NCBI RefSeq assembly: GCF_036588685.1
Contig: NC_086379.1
Location: 73,067,727 to 73,131,726, forward strand
Source: Mytilus trossulus
Taxonomy: Eukaryota; Mollusca; Bivalvia; Mytilida; Mytilidae
Direction of reading: 5' to 3'
Length of the DNA: 64,000 nucleotides
Below, in pieces: positions 34,484 through 46,908 of this stretch (position 1 is its first letter; each line of letters opens with the position of its first letter). The position numbers and the translations under genes are program-made. The notes under the pieces are model-generated. The model worked only from the letters and a program-made list of their open reading frames with translations, had not been told where the DNA came from and did no database searches.

Positions 34484-36760
34484 AAATTTATTGGGAATGG
34501 CCAGATTTGTACGGAGAAGATAAGTTTATCGTTAGATTTGATGAATATTACATTGAAATGGCTTGTTTTAAAAAGAAATGGTGATATATTACAAAAAACG
34601 TGGCTGGACTTGTGCCCTCGCTGAAGCCGATATTGCAACACCTAGAACGTCATATTGCTTTCATGCATATTCAAATGTACCTAGGACTAGACAGGCGCAA
34701 CTATGTGTGTTTTGCTTGAATCATTCATGTCCAAATTAGAAAATATAGCTCATGACTCTGTGTCGTTCAATTATTTGAGGACTGGTGTAAGGAAAGAGAG
34801 TCGTCTCGACCATACATGTATTTGATATGTTGGCATTCAATTATGAATCTATAAGAACTTCTTGAGCTTTCGGTCGTACGCTCATTTTATGAGTCAGATA
34901 TCGTACATCACAATCAGTCCATATCAAGCATGAAACCGTTTTTTTCTGTCCAGATCGTATTAATTATGCTCGATGGTTACTTATACATCCCAGAGATATG
35001 GCTTCCCTTCACGAACATCACCAACAAGGTGGGAAGGGAATTTGCAAAATGTAATTTCATGGTACGTAGGCCAGTCAGTTGTTTTCTAATACCACAACTG
35101 ATCAGGCACAAAAACAGAATAAAGCAATTATGAAGGGCGATGTTGGTACCACCGACGATCTCTTTAAGACGATGGATAGTTAGATGAATTTGAAAGATCT
35201 AGTGGTTTGAGTCATTCGTTAACAAGTGAAAGACATCATAAAGACTGTAATAAACACAAAAGGATTTCTTTGAAAAGTATCAAAGACTTTCAAAAGTGAT
35301 GATAGAGTTTGGAAATCTATTTTTTTCTTTTTCTAGAACAGTTATCAGATTGGTACACAATTGACTCTTTTAATGAAATTGTGTGGACTCCGTATATAAA
35401 CTCCAAAATATTGGTTCCGAACAAAATGCAGATCTGTTGAAGCAAAAGCAAAACGACAGAAAATCTGCGTTTTAAAACCAGATAAAAAAAGAACTTTTTC
35501 CTTTTAAAGCCGTCAAATGAAACTGGAAATGTCTTTGTCAAAAGAAAAAGCTGAAGAACATAAATAGTGATCCCGATCTATTTTATAGACTTTTAACTTC
35601 TTGTTATAGTAGACAGTTTGACTTGGACGACTTCTTTATCCATGAAAACCCAATTGCTTCTTTGTTTTTGTCTATGGATGTCACTTTAAACAGTGTTATT
35701 AGATTGCAGCAAATTGGCATGCTTAAAACATTGTGCAATATGCCATCAACTGATTCAAATTCGGATGCATTTAGCGTTAGTTGGCCACCTATAGTTAATT
35801 TTTGGCCACCATGTGCAAAATATATGATGATTATGCAAAGGTTGTCATGCTGCCTTACATAAAATCTTGCACTGATAAATATTTCAGAGTAAACGTTGTA
35901 TTTGATGTTTACTAAATTAATGGTGTAAATGCTTGAACAAGAAAAGATACGTGTGCTGGTGCTAGACGGAAAGTTGTTGGTTCTGGAAGAGCGTCAATGG
36001 TTTGGAGTAGTCTCTATGAAGATACACATGGCCAACTATACATTTATAACCACGAACAAGCAGATACACGTATGTTTGTCCATCATAAGTTTGCTGACGA
36101 AAATAGTTGATAGAAGTAACTTTAAGTAGAACGGACATAGATTTAGTAATATTAGGGATTGCAGATCTCGCAGTATTAGTTATAGGCAAAATGGTGATAG
36201 GTTTTTGAAGGAATAAAGACATAAGGAGGCTTCATGTTTATGACATATAAAATGATAAATGTGAATGTGACACTGTGTCAGCATTTGGTGAGAAAGTGAA
36301 GAGATCAGCTTGGCAGATATAGGAAATATTCACGGATGTAACGAATGTTTTTTCTCTGAATAGAGACACAGCCATAGCCATCATAGAAGCATTTGCTTGC
36401 ATCATGTACGGCAACATCAACATTTGCTGTTAACAAGGCACACTTTGAATCATTTGTCAGGAAGTAACGCCCTTATAAATGACATGTGATATTTGCTATT
36501 CGGCCTACCAGAGGTTCCGGAGCACATCAAAAGAGAAGCATATCAAGGTGGATTCTACCAGATGTATGCATTCAGCGAACCAAGCCATGAACACTGGTTT
36601 TGGATGAAAAAACAAACAATGACATTTGAAAACCAACATGCACTTCTTTGGCTGCCTTTGCATCCTCGTATCAGGAACTTTGAACTGCGGATGCAAAAAA
36701 TCTAGCGGTGTTGAAAACTGAAAACGCTACCGTTCTGGCCTTCTATGTAAGGGTTCGTGT
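34484..36760 (+). pseudogene. Decayed gene of a widespread uncharacterised invertebrate family
   Basis: Plus-strand reading in changing frames gives, in order, blocks that I recognise from a large repeated protein family of aquatic invertebrates: EDKFIVRF...YIEMA (34520), ADIATPRTSYCFHAYSN (34630), VGREFAKCNFMVRR (35030), NKAIMKGDVGTTDDLF (35110), HEQADTRMFVHH (36050), TDIDLVILGIADLAVLVIG (36130), DTVSAFGEKVKRSAW (36270) and PEVPEHIKREAYQGGF (36505). Stops and frameshifts are frequent, and parts are missing, so it is dead. The family's function is not known to me; its high copy number suggests a mobile origin. Confidence 0.55.
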
Positions 36761-36857
36761 ATAGGCAACTGTCAGATAATTAAAAGAAACTCAACCTGTC
36801 TTTTCTAAACAAACTAGGTATTTGAACTCTTGTAAATAAGAAAATGGAAAAACAATG

Positions 36858-37440
36858 AAGTTTTTAACTTTTTTGCCGCCATTTTAGAACTGGTGGTAAC
36901 TTTTTCGTCATATATGCATTGTTTAATCGTACTGTAGTAACAGTTATCTACGTTTAATCACAACTTACATTTGATGTTACCTACAACACAGCTTTCAAAT
37001 GATGTGTTTTACCTACAACACAGCTTTCAAAGGAAGTGTTTTACCTATAACACAGCTTTCAAAGGATGTGTTTTACCTACAACACAGCTTTCAAAGGATT
37101 TCAGAAATGTAGCCATTTTCAACACTTTTACAACAATTTGGAATCGGAAGTTTGTTTTCGTCATGTCTGTATTGTTTAATCGTAATTTAAAAACAGTTAT
37201 CTACGTTTTATCAAAACTTTCATTAAATTTTGACTACAACACTGCTTTCGAAGGATTTCCGAAATGTAGGCATTTTCAACGTTTTTGCCACCATTTAGGA
37301 ACCGAAAGTCACTTTTTCGTCAAAAAAAATGTATTGTTTCATCGTACTTTAGGAACTGTTTTATCAAAACTTACTTTTGATTATACCATAAACACAGCTT
37401 TCAAAGAATTAACGAAATGTAGCTTATTGGATGTGACGCC
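36858..37440. repeat. Two-level tandem repeat
   Basis: A larger imperfect unit of roughly 190 bp (tttttcgtcat...attgtttaatcgta...agttatctacgtttaatca...acaacacagctttcaaa) occurs about three times. In the first unit a 36-bp piece (cctacaacacagctttcaaa + gatgtgtttta) is itself repeated four times at 36980-37100. The open frame of 160 residues that crosses it is a by-product of the repeat. Confidence 0.7.
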
Positions 37441-37725
37441 ATTTGCAAAATGAGCGGTGGCCATCTTGAACATTTTTTTACGGCAGCAGCTGATTTTGTT
37501 AAGTATCGTTTAGTCAACCACTATACCAAATGTTATGCTTGTATCACTATTTGCACAATTATATCTATAATATCTCCCACTTATATTATTATCATGTCAA
37601 TGATTGTTTGAAAGATTTTGATACGGATAAAATTATTATAAATTTACGCATCAAAAATACTAGTCACCTTTTTATGTATTTACTTTGAATGTTTAAAATT
37701 TACAGCAGTTAACAGAACATTGATA

Positions 37726-37874
37726 GGGGTCTTTTATAGCTGACTATATGCGGTATGGGCTTTGCTCATTGTTGAAGGCCGTACGGTGACCTATAATTGT
37801 TAATGTTTGTGTCATTTCGGTCTTTTGTGGATAGTTGTCTCATTGGCAATCATACCACATCTTCTTTTCATATA
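37726..37874 (-). repeat. ccaatgagacaac family insertion in copy B
   Basis: Absent from the matching place in copy A (about 28155), so inserted after duplication or lost from A. Confidence 0.6.
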
Positions 37875-38906
37875 GCAACATCAACTATATTGCATTCCAC
37901 CATGAAAGCTCTTTCTAATTTGTTAGTATCTATCAAGAAGTAAACGTACGATAGAAGTTTTGGCACTCAAACATCAATAAAAGAATTGCATAAAAAATAA
38001 ACAATTGGTTACTTTATATATTCATATCAAATCCACCTTCTTCGCTTGAATCAAAACGAAAGAAGGCATAATTAAGTAAAAACATAAACAAACATGAAAA
38101 ATACAAATCCTTTTATTTTTTGCCAGATGTAAATAAGGGACGAAAGATACCAGAGAGACAGTCAAGCTCATAAATCGAAAATAAACTGACAACGCCATGG
38201 CTAAAAATAAAAAGGACATACAGACAAACAATAGTACACATGACACAACATAGAAAACTAAATCTAATTTTATAAAAGATTTATATAATCGACATCGTAG
38301 ACGTGTTCTTTTTATACAATATGTGTTCCTATAATACTGTAATCAGTTTGCATGCTAGAACAGTTGTTACGTAAAAGTGTCACTTTACAAACGATTGTGA
38401 CAGTTCAATGGTTTAATTGTAAAACTTTAAGAGATGTAAACTTTCGATTCAGCAATGTGACAGTATGTTCTCTGATGTATCAGTTAGATATCAAATCAAT
38501 AGGATCGCTTGGGAAAAACATAATGCAGAAACATTACGGAGATACAAATGTAAGTGTTAACAAATGTGGTTTGAAGGAGGGGCGAAGGATACCAAAGGGA
38601 CAGTCAAACTCGTAAATTAAAAAAAACTGACACCGCTATGGTTAAGAAGAACATAGAACATAGAAAACTAAAGACTTAAGCAACACAAACCCCATAAAAA
38701 ACTGGAACTATTGATATCAATAACGAATGGAAAAAGTTGAACCAGGGTTGTACATGAATACTAGTATGAAAATGTAAAACAAAAGTTATCAAAGCGTACA
38801 TATATACTTTTAAAATACAATTTAAAAGTTACGATTTTGTTCTAGTTTTTCCTTAAATGTGGACCTATTTTATTTTTTCATATTTTAGTTTAATAATTTT
38901 ATTAGA

Positions 38907-39080
38907 GTTTCAATTTTTATGCACTTGCAAATGAAAGTTTATAATAAAATATCATTTTTTTAATCTAATTAGTCAAATATGAAAGTGATTATTAGTTTCA
39001 TTTTTTATGCACTTGCAAATGAAACTTTATAATAAAATATCATTTTTTTAATCTAATGAGTCAAATATGAAAGTGTATCA
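38907..39080. repeat. 88-bp tandem duplication in copy B
   Basis: Units starting gtttcaatttttatgcactt (38907) and gtttcattttttatgcactt (38995). Copy A has one unit from about 29287. Confidence 0.75.
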
Positions 39081-39143
39081 AAAGTTGACATTGTTGTACT
39101 CTTATATTAAATTTATATCCAAGTAATGATAAAACTAACTCAC

Positions 39144-39180
39144 CTGTCAGCAGATACAGCAGTAAAAAGATTTTCCTCAT
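39144..39180 (-). CDS. Alternative first exon 1B, signal peptide
   Basis: ATG at 39180 opens MRKIFLLLYLLT with one trailing base, then donor GTGAGT. It differs from exon 1A by R3 to K (aga to aaa), which keeps the basic charge. It has no private downstream TSP1/REJ exons between here and copy A, so it is either an alternative start for gene 1 (joining the TSP1 exon at 20606 in phase) or an orphan left after loss of a duplicated gene body. Confidence 0.6.
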
Positions 39181-39215
39181 TTTTAATCTTTATTTAAATT
39201 CCAGAAAAAGTTAAT

Positions 39216-39253
39216 ACTGAAACTCACATAATGCTGTTCTCACTTTATATATC
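39216..39253 (-). promoter_or_regulatory. Core promoter B (TATA box and initiator)
   Basis: Minus strand TATATAAAG (39243-39251) about 33 bases before TCAGTA (start A at 39218). This TATA box is closer to consensus than the copy-A version, GATAAATAAAG. Inferred from sequence only. Confidence 0.5.
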
Positions 39254-42030
39254 AAGTATGGTAGGTCATTTGCTTTGAACACCTGAATTAATTTCCAATT
39301 CACTTTTTAAATGAATATTGAATTTTCAGGCGAACCAATAGCTCTCTTGTGCTACTGATAATTAAGCTCTTTAATCGTCGGAACACAATGTACAAACATA
39401 GGAAAAACATGTTGTAAATGTCAGTAACATTTGATGTTAATCACACTTTTCGAAATTAAAAAAAAAAATATTTAATTTCTGAAGCATATTTTGTTGATGA
39501 CCGGTAACAGAAGGATGGATTCTTCTGACGTTTCAGTCTTGTTGAAATCTCGTCATTGAATTATTCCCAAAACATGTGATACAAGTTGAAAATATAAATA
39601 AATTTAATGAATAAAATAATCAAACTTAACACTGAATAAATGTATTAACAATAAGTAGTCTTTAAGTAATAAAGTTTTAAAGTTAACACTTACCTTCAGT
39701 TTTTTTAGTTAAATTTATTCAGATTGAAAGTATGAAAAAAAATAGTTGGGAACTGTGATTTCTCTCACGATAATAGCCCAAAAATGGGTCAAAATTGATG
39801 AAAAATGGAAAAATCATCAAAATGGGGTACTTTCAAAGGACCGTAGCAAAAAAAGAAGTCCACAACAATATGATTTTTTTCTACACCAATTATTTTTTTG
39901 CAGTTATATAAACCCAAAATCCGATAAGGAAAAAAATTAATTTTAAAAATGTTTGACTCCTCAGAGGTGTACATCCTTGAGTGTAATTGGGATAGCAATC
40001 AAATGACACATAACACGAAAAGACACATAGAGGTCAGCATTTGTATGTTGACAGGTGTATTATAGTATGTTAAATTCTAAATTGCAAGAATGCACAATTT
40101 GCCATCAAACGAAACTCACTAACGGCATATAACATCATTATATAACCATAACAGTAATATTATCTTAGATGTATTTGGCAAAAAGTTAAACCCTTTTCTG
40201 CATTTTGGGTCCTCAATGGTCTTCAATTTCTTTCTTTATTTGGCATTTTAAATTATTTAGATTTGAGCGTTCATAATGTGTTGTGAACAAAATATGCATA
40301 TGGCGTTTCTATGACGAATTTATTACATTTTATTACATTAGGCAATATAGCTATCTAAATTTTTTAACTCGTTGGAAAAACTGCAAAAATGTTCACTTAA
40401 AAAGGCTAAATTATGATCAGTACAGGAAACAGCTAAAACAACAGAACAAAATAAGCTGTCACTAGAAGCAAATTTAATGGTTTTTTTTAGCATTCGAAAT
40501 CTTTGCAAGTTTACATTCCGATTTAATGCTTAGTTTTACAATTAAGACAAAAGGATAAAACTGGAATATTTCAAGGTAGCTATCAAATATCTTCTTGTAT
40601 ATAGACAAATAGCATATTTGCCACAAAGAAAGAACTGTGAAAAGCTTAAAGTTTGCCCAGAATTAACAGGAATTGTTTTTATTTTGTGTTCATTCAAATA
40701 TTCTTCATTGATATCATTTTTTAATAAAAACAAACCTCACGCAAATATATTCTTGTTTTTTTAGTACACGACGTTGATAGTTTGATTTTCACTATTCAAG
40801 TTTAAATATTATTTTTTGTATATTCGGTTTTCGTCAATTGTTGGACCTCAATTTATGCATTTATTTGGGGAGCAAGGTTTTATTCGGATTTTATTTTGTA
40901 CTGATCTATTTTTGCCTTTCAACTTTTTATTAAATGATTTTGGATATTGTTCTTGTAAATAATCTCTATGAAAAATGGAAACTTACGCTTACAAAGATAC
41001 CACACTCAAAGCACAATAACTCTTTAACACATACATACATTTTTACATAAAACATATATATGTTTATAATTTGTTATTAAACGAATCTCAGTATCAACCG
41101 GAATAATTCACGCTCATTTAACACTCACTAGACGTCACCCATGCGATAGCTATTATACCTGATTATGCATTTTATTTGTAATAAAGGTTTATCTAAAACA
41201 ACTTTAAATTGAGAATTACATATCAATTGCGCACCATTTTAATTACAGTTAATATTTCGATTTTACATGGAAACTATATAACAATCAGCTTTTCTTTTGT
41301 CAATATGCACACACCAGAAATATTTCAATATTTTTTTCTTGTCACAAATATATCAAGTTTTTAAAAATGAATGGTTTTCTTTGAAAACACCATAGATAAA
41401 AGCAAAGTACTGAGTTAACTCTAAAAAAACAAACGCACCTCACGTTAAGTCCTAATTTAGGGGAGATAATTACACATTAATTGTGCATATCATATTTCAG
41501 AACCATCTAACATGTTGTTCTGTTCTGTTTTAATGAAATATATGTTTACACAGTTTGAGCTGATTGGTCCTCATTTTTGTCATATTAACCACATATGTCT
41601 GTTTGAATTGATCACCAGACTTTGTCAATATAACGATACAATAACCAACTGTAATACAATTGGGAGGTATAGCTAGATATAAAATCCGATTAAACCCACG
41701 ATTTTCTTCTGGAAATACCAGAACTAAGACAAGAATATGACAGTACTTTCCTTTTGTTCCAATGTTTGATGAAGTCTAAGTTTGATTATACAGTTGCTAT
41801 GGATTTCTCCCGTTTTCAATTCACCTTGTAGTACGCTACTTTTTTATTTATTTGATTTTTTTCTAAATTTATTTGAAGAAATACATTTCCCTGTCTGGAG
41901 ATTTATAGCTGAGGTTTATCCGCAAACTAATTGATTTGATTGAAATTCCCTTAGTTTTTATATCAGAAGAATATGTCGTTTGTGATAGAAGTCGGTTGAT
42001 AAATAAATATATTCAATATAAGCAATTAAG

Positions 42031-42242
42031 TACTGTAAATTCAGAAATAAATACGATGTTTTTATGATTTTGAAAAATGCAAAATATTTATAGTCACAAT
42101 AATCTATACTTGCTTTTTAAATTTTTTCATATGAACAACAGAGGATTTTTCTCAATATTGCAAAATAAAAATTGCATTTTAGTCTTAAATGACAAAATCG
42201 CAATTATAATAAATGCACGCAATAATTTCTAAATTTACAGTA
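42031..42242. mobile_element. MITE with tactgtaaattca terminal repeats (copy B)
   Basis: Orthologous by position to 31966-32177, 212 bp, same ends. Confidence 0.7.
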
Positions 42243-42606
42243 AATTGAGGTAAGGCTAATAAAAACATCGCTAAAAATATACATCCAAGCAATTTGTGGT
42301 TTGAAAAAGACAACTTTTATCAAAATGATGATTGAAATAACATAAGAGGTGCACATTGACATTATTTGATTAGTATATATCAGAATGTTTTAATAAATCT
42401 GATAGAAGGCTAAGGAAATAAAGGGGTTACAAATGAGAAATGTTACAAAAGTAAAGTATGTTTGTAGGATAAGATCCACATAATGCCATTGAAAAAAAAA
42501 TAGTTATTGAAATGAATTAGGGGATACACGTATGTTGTAGTAAGTAAATTCTTATTCTTGAACTCCTAGTTCCAAATTTGACAAAACATTTTGATGTTTT
42601 TTATAT

Positions 42607-43500
42607 GTTTTTATATCTCAAATTATAGCATTATATATTTTTCTGATAGCCTAAGAACCATAGGCATTTTTTTACTTATATTTTGAAATGTTAAACTTTA
42701 ACGACGAATGTAATCTCTTCTTTGTGTCCTCAAATAAGTTCACACCGTAGAAATTCTCAGCCGACTCCTTGTTAAAGTTATTCCACTTTGATGTTAATTT
42801 TTACCAATTTTTAACGTTTTTGTCTTTAATCTTTCTTTTTTTTTAATTTATCATATTTTATTCAAATCTGTACATTTGTTAGTTTAAAACATCAAGTACC
42901 GGTACCTTATCCCAGCCTCGTTTACATTAGTAAATAACATATATATACAGCTGTTACTTTTTTGTTAGTATTAAACATACAATTTTCCATATTTGTAAAA
43001 TTATATACCATATCAGATATATCAAAATATGAAGTTTACCATTTAGATAATCAAGCAGATAATATAACCAATGCACAGGTTATGAAAAAATATGTAATGT
43101 GGGTAGTTGAAGTCGTAAAAACTAAATATATATAAGATATATATTTTTAAGTATGTCCGTAGAATATTTTGAATTCAAAATTATGAAAAGAAGAGAAAAA
43201 ACAAAAAACAAAAAGAAAAGAAAAAGGAAAAAGAAACAAAATTAAATAAATAGGTAAATAGATAATTGAAAGATAAATATTCAAATTCCAGGAAATAAAA
43301 AGTTGTTTGTTTGTTTTTGGTTATTTATTTGCAGAGATGAATTATGTAGTTCTTTATCATGTGAGAAACAATATATCATATAACAATTATATTTCAACTG
43401 ATTTATGTACACATATACAATGTAAAACAAAATATCTGATCATTCATCGAAAAGTATGGCAAAAGCATTCCAACTGTTGTCAAAAATTTCTACTCTTTTA
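42607..43500. other. Intergenic AT-rich DNA
   Basis: Between duplication copy B and the LINE relic. A purine-rich A/G run lies at about 43183-43262. No gene recognised. Confidence 0.45.
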
Positions 43501-43504
43501 TTTT

Positions 43505-44030
43505 TAACAGCAATTAATTTTTTCAATGTTGTATAAAGATTTTATTTTACTTTACACTGCCTACATTGATAGAGCTTTCTTAAAATATTTGCAGTTGAAA
43601 ATATATTCAAATATAAACCAAATTTGCAGCATTCCCCCTAAATGATTTTGTAATATCCCCAAATACTTATACCATTTGACAAAAACCATGAGCCAATTTC
43701 ATCAACGAATGTTTGAACAATCTCACAATTCCAAAATAAATGTACAATAGTTTCTACTTCTTCTTGACAAAAAAGTACAGTTTGGGTTGTCAGTGACCTT
43801 AATTTTATTCAAAAATTTATTAGTACCTAAATTATGTTGGTTTATTCTATATTGTAGCCACTGTCTTAAATCTCAAACATTATAATAGGCAGATTGAAAG
43901 TTAAATGAGCAAACATTTTCAGTAAGAAAAGATCTACAATAACGACAATATTTTGGAAATAAATCATTCGACATCTCCTTGGAATTATTATTCTTTAATG
44001 TTGATTCTTTTTCTCATTTTTAATTTCCAT
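43505..44030 (-). mobile_element. LINE relic, 3' part with zf-RVT-like block
   Basis: Minus-strand reading gives RQWLQYRINQHNLGTNKFL, then after a frameshift EEVETIVHLFWNCEIVQTFV: the cysteine/His-Leu-Phe-Trp-x-Cys block found after the reverse transcriptase of many non-LTR retrotransposons. Broken by frameshift and truncated; no RT catalytic part is left. Clade not determined. Confidence 0.65.
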
Positions 44031-44184
44031 GATAAGAATTATAATAGATAGATAGACTCTTTACATCACAAAACAAATCATCAAGCTAAGATCTATAAAC
44101 AAGTTACATTTCATTGATACAGGCAGTAGGCTGTCACTTTTTATATGAGTGGTTGCCTAGTAGCTGTCTATAAAAAAACTCATC

Positions 44185-44285
44185 ATAGATATCAGGACTT
44201 AATTTAGATATACGCCAGACGCGTGTTTCGTCTACAAAAGACTCATCAGTGACGCTCAAATCCAAAAAAGTTAAACAGGATGAGC
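44185..44285 (-). repeat. Fragment of the 330-bp dispersed repeat
   Basis: gccagacgcgtgtttcgtct ... actcatcagtgacgctc; inverted relative to 21935-22265. Confidence 0.6.
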
Positions 44286-44586
44286 ATTTATTCAGTTTTG
44301 TTTTGTTTTGAGCAAAAATTCAAGAAGATAAAGAAAAACTCAGCAGACTTAATACTTAGTAATAGTAGATCCACAAAGCAGAAACTTTTGTCATGTAAAA
44401 CCAAAACTACCGAAATTCAAAACGGAAAGTCCCTTATCAAGCGAGCAACATAGACTCTTTAGAACTTCTAGTAAAACATGGCCTTTATTCAAACACAACC
44501 TAATTATTTATCCTATATTGACGAAAATTCTACAAGAAAATCGTCAAACATTGCACTCTTTTTTGGGTATTCCTGCCATTCGCTTA

Positions 44587-46445
44587 TGCCCGCGTCACAC
44601 TGTCCCGATTTTTACGCTGATGGCAACACGATTATAGAAATTTTCAAAATCGGGACTTATCGTATCCAGATCGGGCTATTCGTATTGCCATCTTTAACCA
44701 TCTTTTACCATCAGCCACTTTTTCTAGCCTTCGGGGACAACTTCGGGAAGGGTTGTAAATCCCCGAAGGTGCGTCCGATGTTGAGAGTTCGTATTGAGTT
44801 CGTATTACCATCCTCATCATCGTAATGTCACCGGTAATGCATCTTTGAACATCGTATTGCATTCGTGTTTCCATCGTCACCATCGGGCAGTTTTGACATT
44901 ATGATGTCTACACGAATAAATCACGAAGCTACCCGAAGGTCTTACGAAGGCAACATGACTTCGTATTGAGTTCGTATAATCCCGTCGTGTTGCCATCTAA
45001 TTAAAGTTCGAAGGCGACAAGATGGAATTACGACGGCAATACATCCAGCTAAATGTAAGTTAATTTTCGCGCTAAAGTACATTTTAAGTGCCATGCGCGA
45101 TATGCACTGGTCAGTCTAATACGATAGTTAAGAAAGACGTTCACAAAACATGGAGCTCATATCATATGATTCTATGAGAACAATGAAGACGACAGCGTTG
45201 TTTCTATTAATTCAAATGGAACAAGAAGAGCAGCTATTACAGGCTCAGGATTTACTTTTAGAAGTAAAATATTAGTTTTGTCAATTTTTCATATCAAGTA
45301 ACAAAATGAAAAACATAAACGCGCCTCGTACACCAACACTGCAGATTCACGTTTATAGGGAAACCAAATTTTTCTTCATTATTCTGATTTTTTATGTATC
45401 GTCTGAGATGTTGTTACACGAATGTTTACTCCATAACCATTTTGTTTTCTGTTTGTCATATTTTGCCGCATTTGTTGCTTTCCCAACACCCTTCATTTTG
45501 TCTATATTATTATGATATTCTCCTGAAAACAGCTCTTTTTAATAATAGGGATAAACGAACCCATTACCTTACCTTTAAGATAGATCAGTTAACATGAACA
45601 TAATTATGGGTGCTTATTCAGACTAGTGTACACATTATACGGTTCAAATAAGGCAATGCCGAGCGTGGCATCCCCTCGTATGTAACATATGGAGGACAAA
45701 TATTGACACTATATTTATATATGACACATGCAGAAAATAGTAAATTGAATATGCATATTTGACACACTTTTTTTTTTAGAAATCAACCAAAACATTCAGT
45801 AACTGGAAATACCTTTAGTATTGTCTTTAGAACCAGCAGGTAAAAAAATGAGCAACCAATTCCCTGTGTATTATGCTATTTCAAGGAGAAAAAACAAGCC
45901 CATCTGCATAACCTTGACCTTTGGCCTTGAACGTAAAAAAATGTCAGATCATTACAAGGAGGAACAATATACCAAATGTGGTTAAAATCTTTTGAAGCGT
46001 ATTGGTTTTAGAGTGTCCAAAAGGGTGATATTGCCTTTTATTACAACTGCCACTGTGACCTTGACTTTTGAACTTTAAAGTCAAGAGCGCTTAAGATATT
46101 GATTAAACAATTTAAAACGCGTGATGACTTCGGAATATAAGTTAAATGCACCGTAAGCTGTACACGACGTCTTTAAGACATCGAATGGCCATCGCGCCAT
46201 CATCGTCATCCATCGTGTAGCCTTCGTGATCCATCGTGTAGGCTTCGGTTGAGATAAGAAGCTTAAATATCCGTCTTCGGTTAACCTTCGTATGTCCATC
46301 TTTTGCTATCGTATATAATTTCGGCACCATCGTATAGGCTTCGTTTTTCATCAGTCACTTTTTAGTATTTTAACCAGATCGGGACCAACTTTGTCGCATT
46401 CGGGTGTCCATCATATATAAAAATCGGGACAGTGTGACGCGGGCA
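44587..46445. mobile_element. PIF/Harbinger-like non-autonomous DNA transposon
   Basis: 1859 bp with perfect 28-bp terminal inverted repeats starting TGCCCGCGTCACACTGTC, flanked on both sides by TTA (44584-44586 and 46446-46448). A TWA 3-bp target duplication is typical of PIF/Harbinger. The outer 400 bp at each end are GC-richer than the surroundings and packed with short repeats (cgtattgccatc, gagttcgtattg; ccatcgtgtag, ccttcgta), as in subterminal transposase-binding arrays. Only a 41-codon frame in the middle looks like a transposase remnant. Located between gene 2 and the gene 1 promoters. Confidence 0.8.
45150..45275 (+). pseudogene. Possible Harbinger transposase first-exon remnant
   Basis: Short frame starting MELISYDSMRTMKTTALFLL and ending in a Glu/Gln/Leu-rich helix. 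Harbinger-type transposases often begin with such a Leu/Glu-rich stretch. It sits inside the element at 44587-46445, with no catalytic DDE domain behind it. Weak assignment by position and composition only. Confidence 0.35.
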
Positions 46446-46828
46446 TTAGAAAATTTTAAGTCAATTAGGTTTGTATCTTCTTAATGGATGTATACAATTG
46501 AAAATCGGTACACTTGCCTAAAGATGGTAATTTGATATCGATCGACACATTTAGTTTTATGTATTAACTCAATAAAGAAACCAGGGTTACACTTCTGTAA
46601 GCCATACACGCGTTTCGTTTATAAAAAAAAACCCAACATAAGTGAGGCTCGTTTCAAAAGCGTAAAAATGAAGAAAATTAAAGTACGAAGTTGAAGACCA
46701 TTTTAGACCTTAAATATCAAATAACATTTTTCTGGACTCAAATATTCGTAATGTATTATATGTATCAAGTCACATGAGGGAAATGATCTAGATTTAACTG
46801 AGAAAAAAGACTTTTTAATAATATGTGA

Positions 46829-46834
46829 TTTAAT
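46829..46834 (-). terminator. Candidate poly(A) signal of gene 2
   Basis: ATTAAA on the minus strand, 75 bases after the stop codon of gene 2; another ATTAAA lies at 46814-46819. No AATAAA seen nearby. Weak evidence. Confidence 0.3.
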
Positions 46835-46908
46835 AAAAAAAAACAACAAAAAAAACAATGACACACTTAATATTTATGAAACATTTCTCAAACAAAGCAT
46901 GGTTCATC

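Larger units (their letters stand above)
37611..42606. repeat. Segmental duplication, copy B
   Basis: Partner of copy A (28043-33121), same orientation. Specific to B: a ccaatgagacaac-family insertion at about 37726-37874, an 88-bp tandem duplication at 38907-39080, a segment at about 39741-39983, and about 515 bp at 40470-40985. Contains core promoter B and signal exon B. Confidence 0.85.

Noticed and set aside
36971..37453. 160-codon plus-strand open frame
   Set aside because: Entirely inside the two-level tandem repeat; the residue pattern only mirrors the repeat unit and there are no exon borders.
44478..44825. 115-codon plus-strand open frame
   Set aside because: Crosses the left end of the Harbinger-like element, including its terminal repeat and subterminal motif array, so it is not a real gene.
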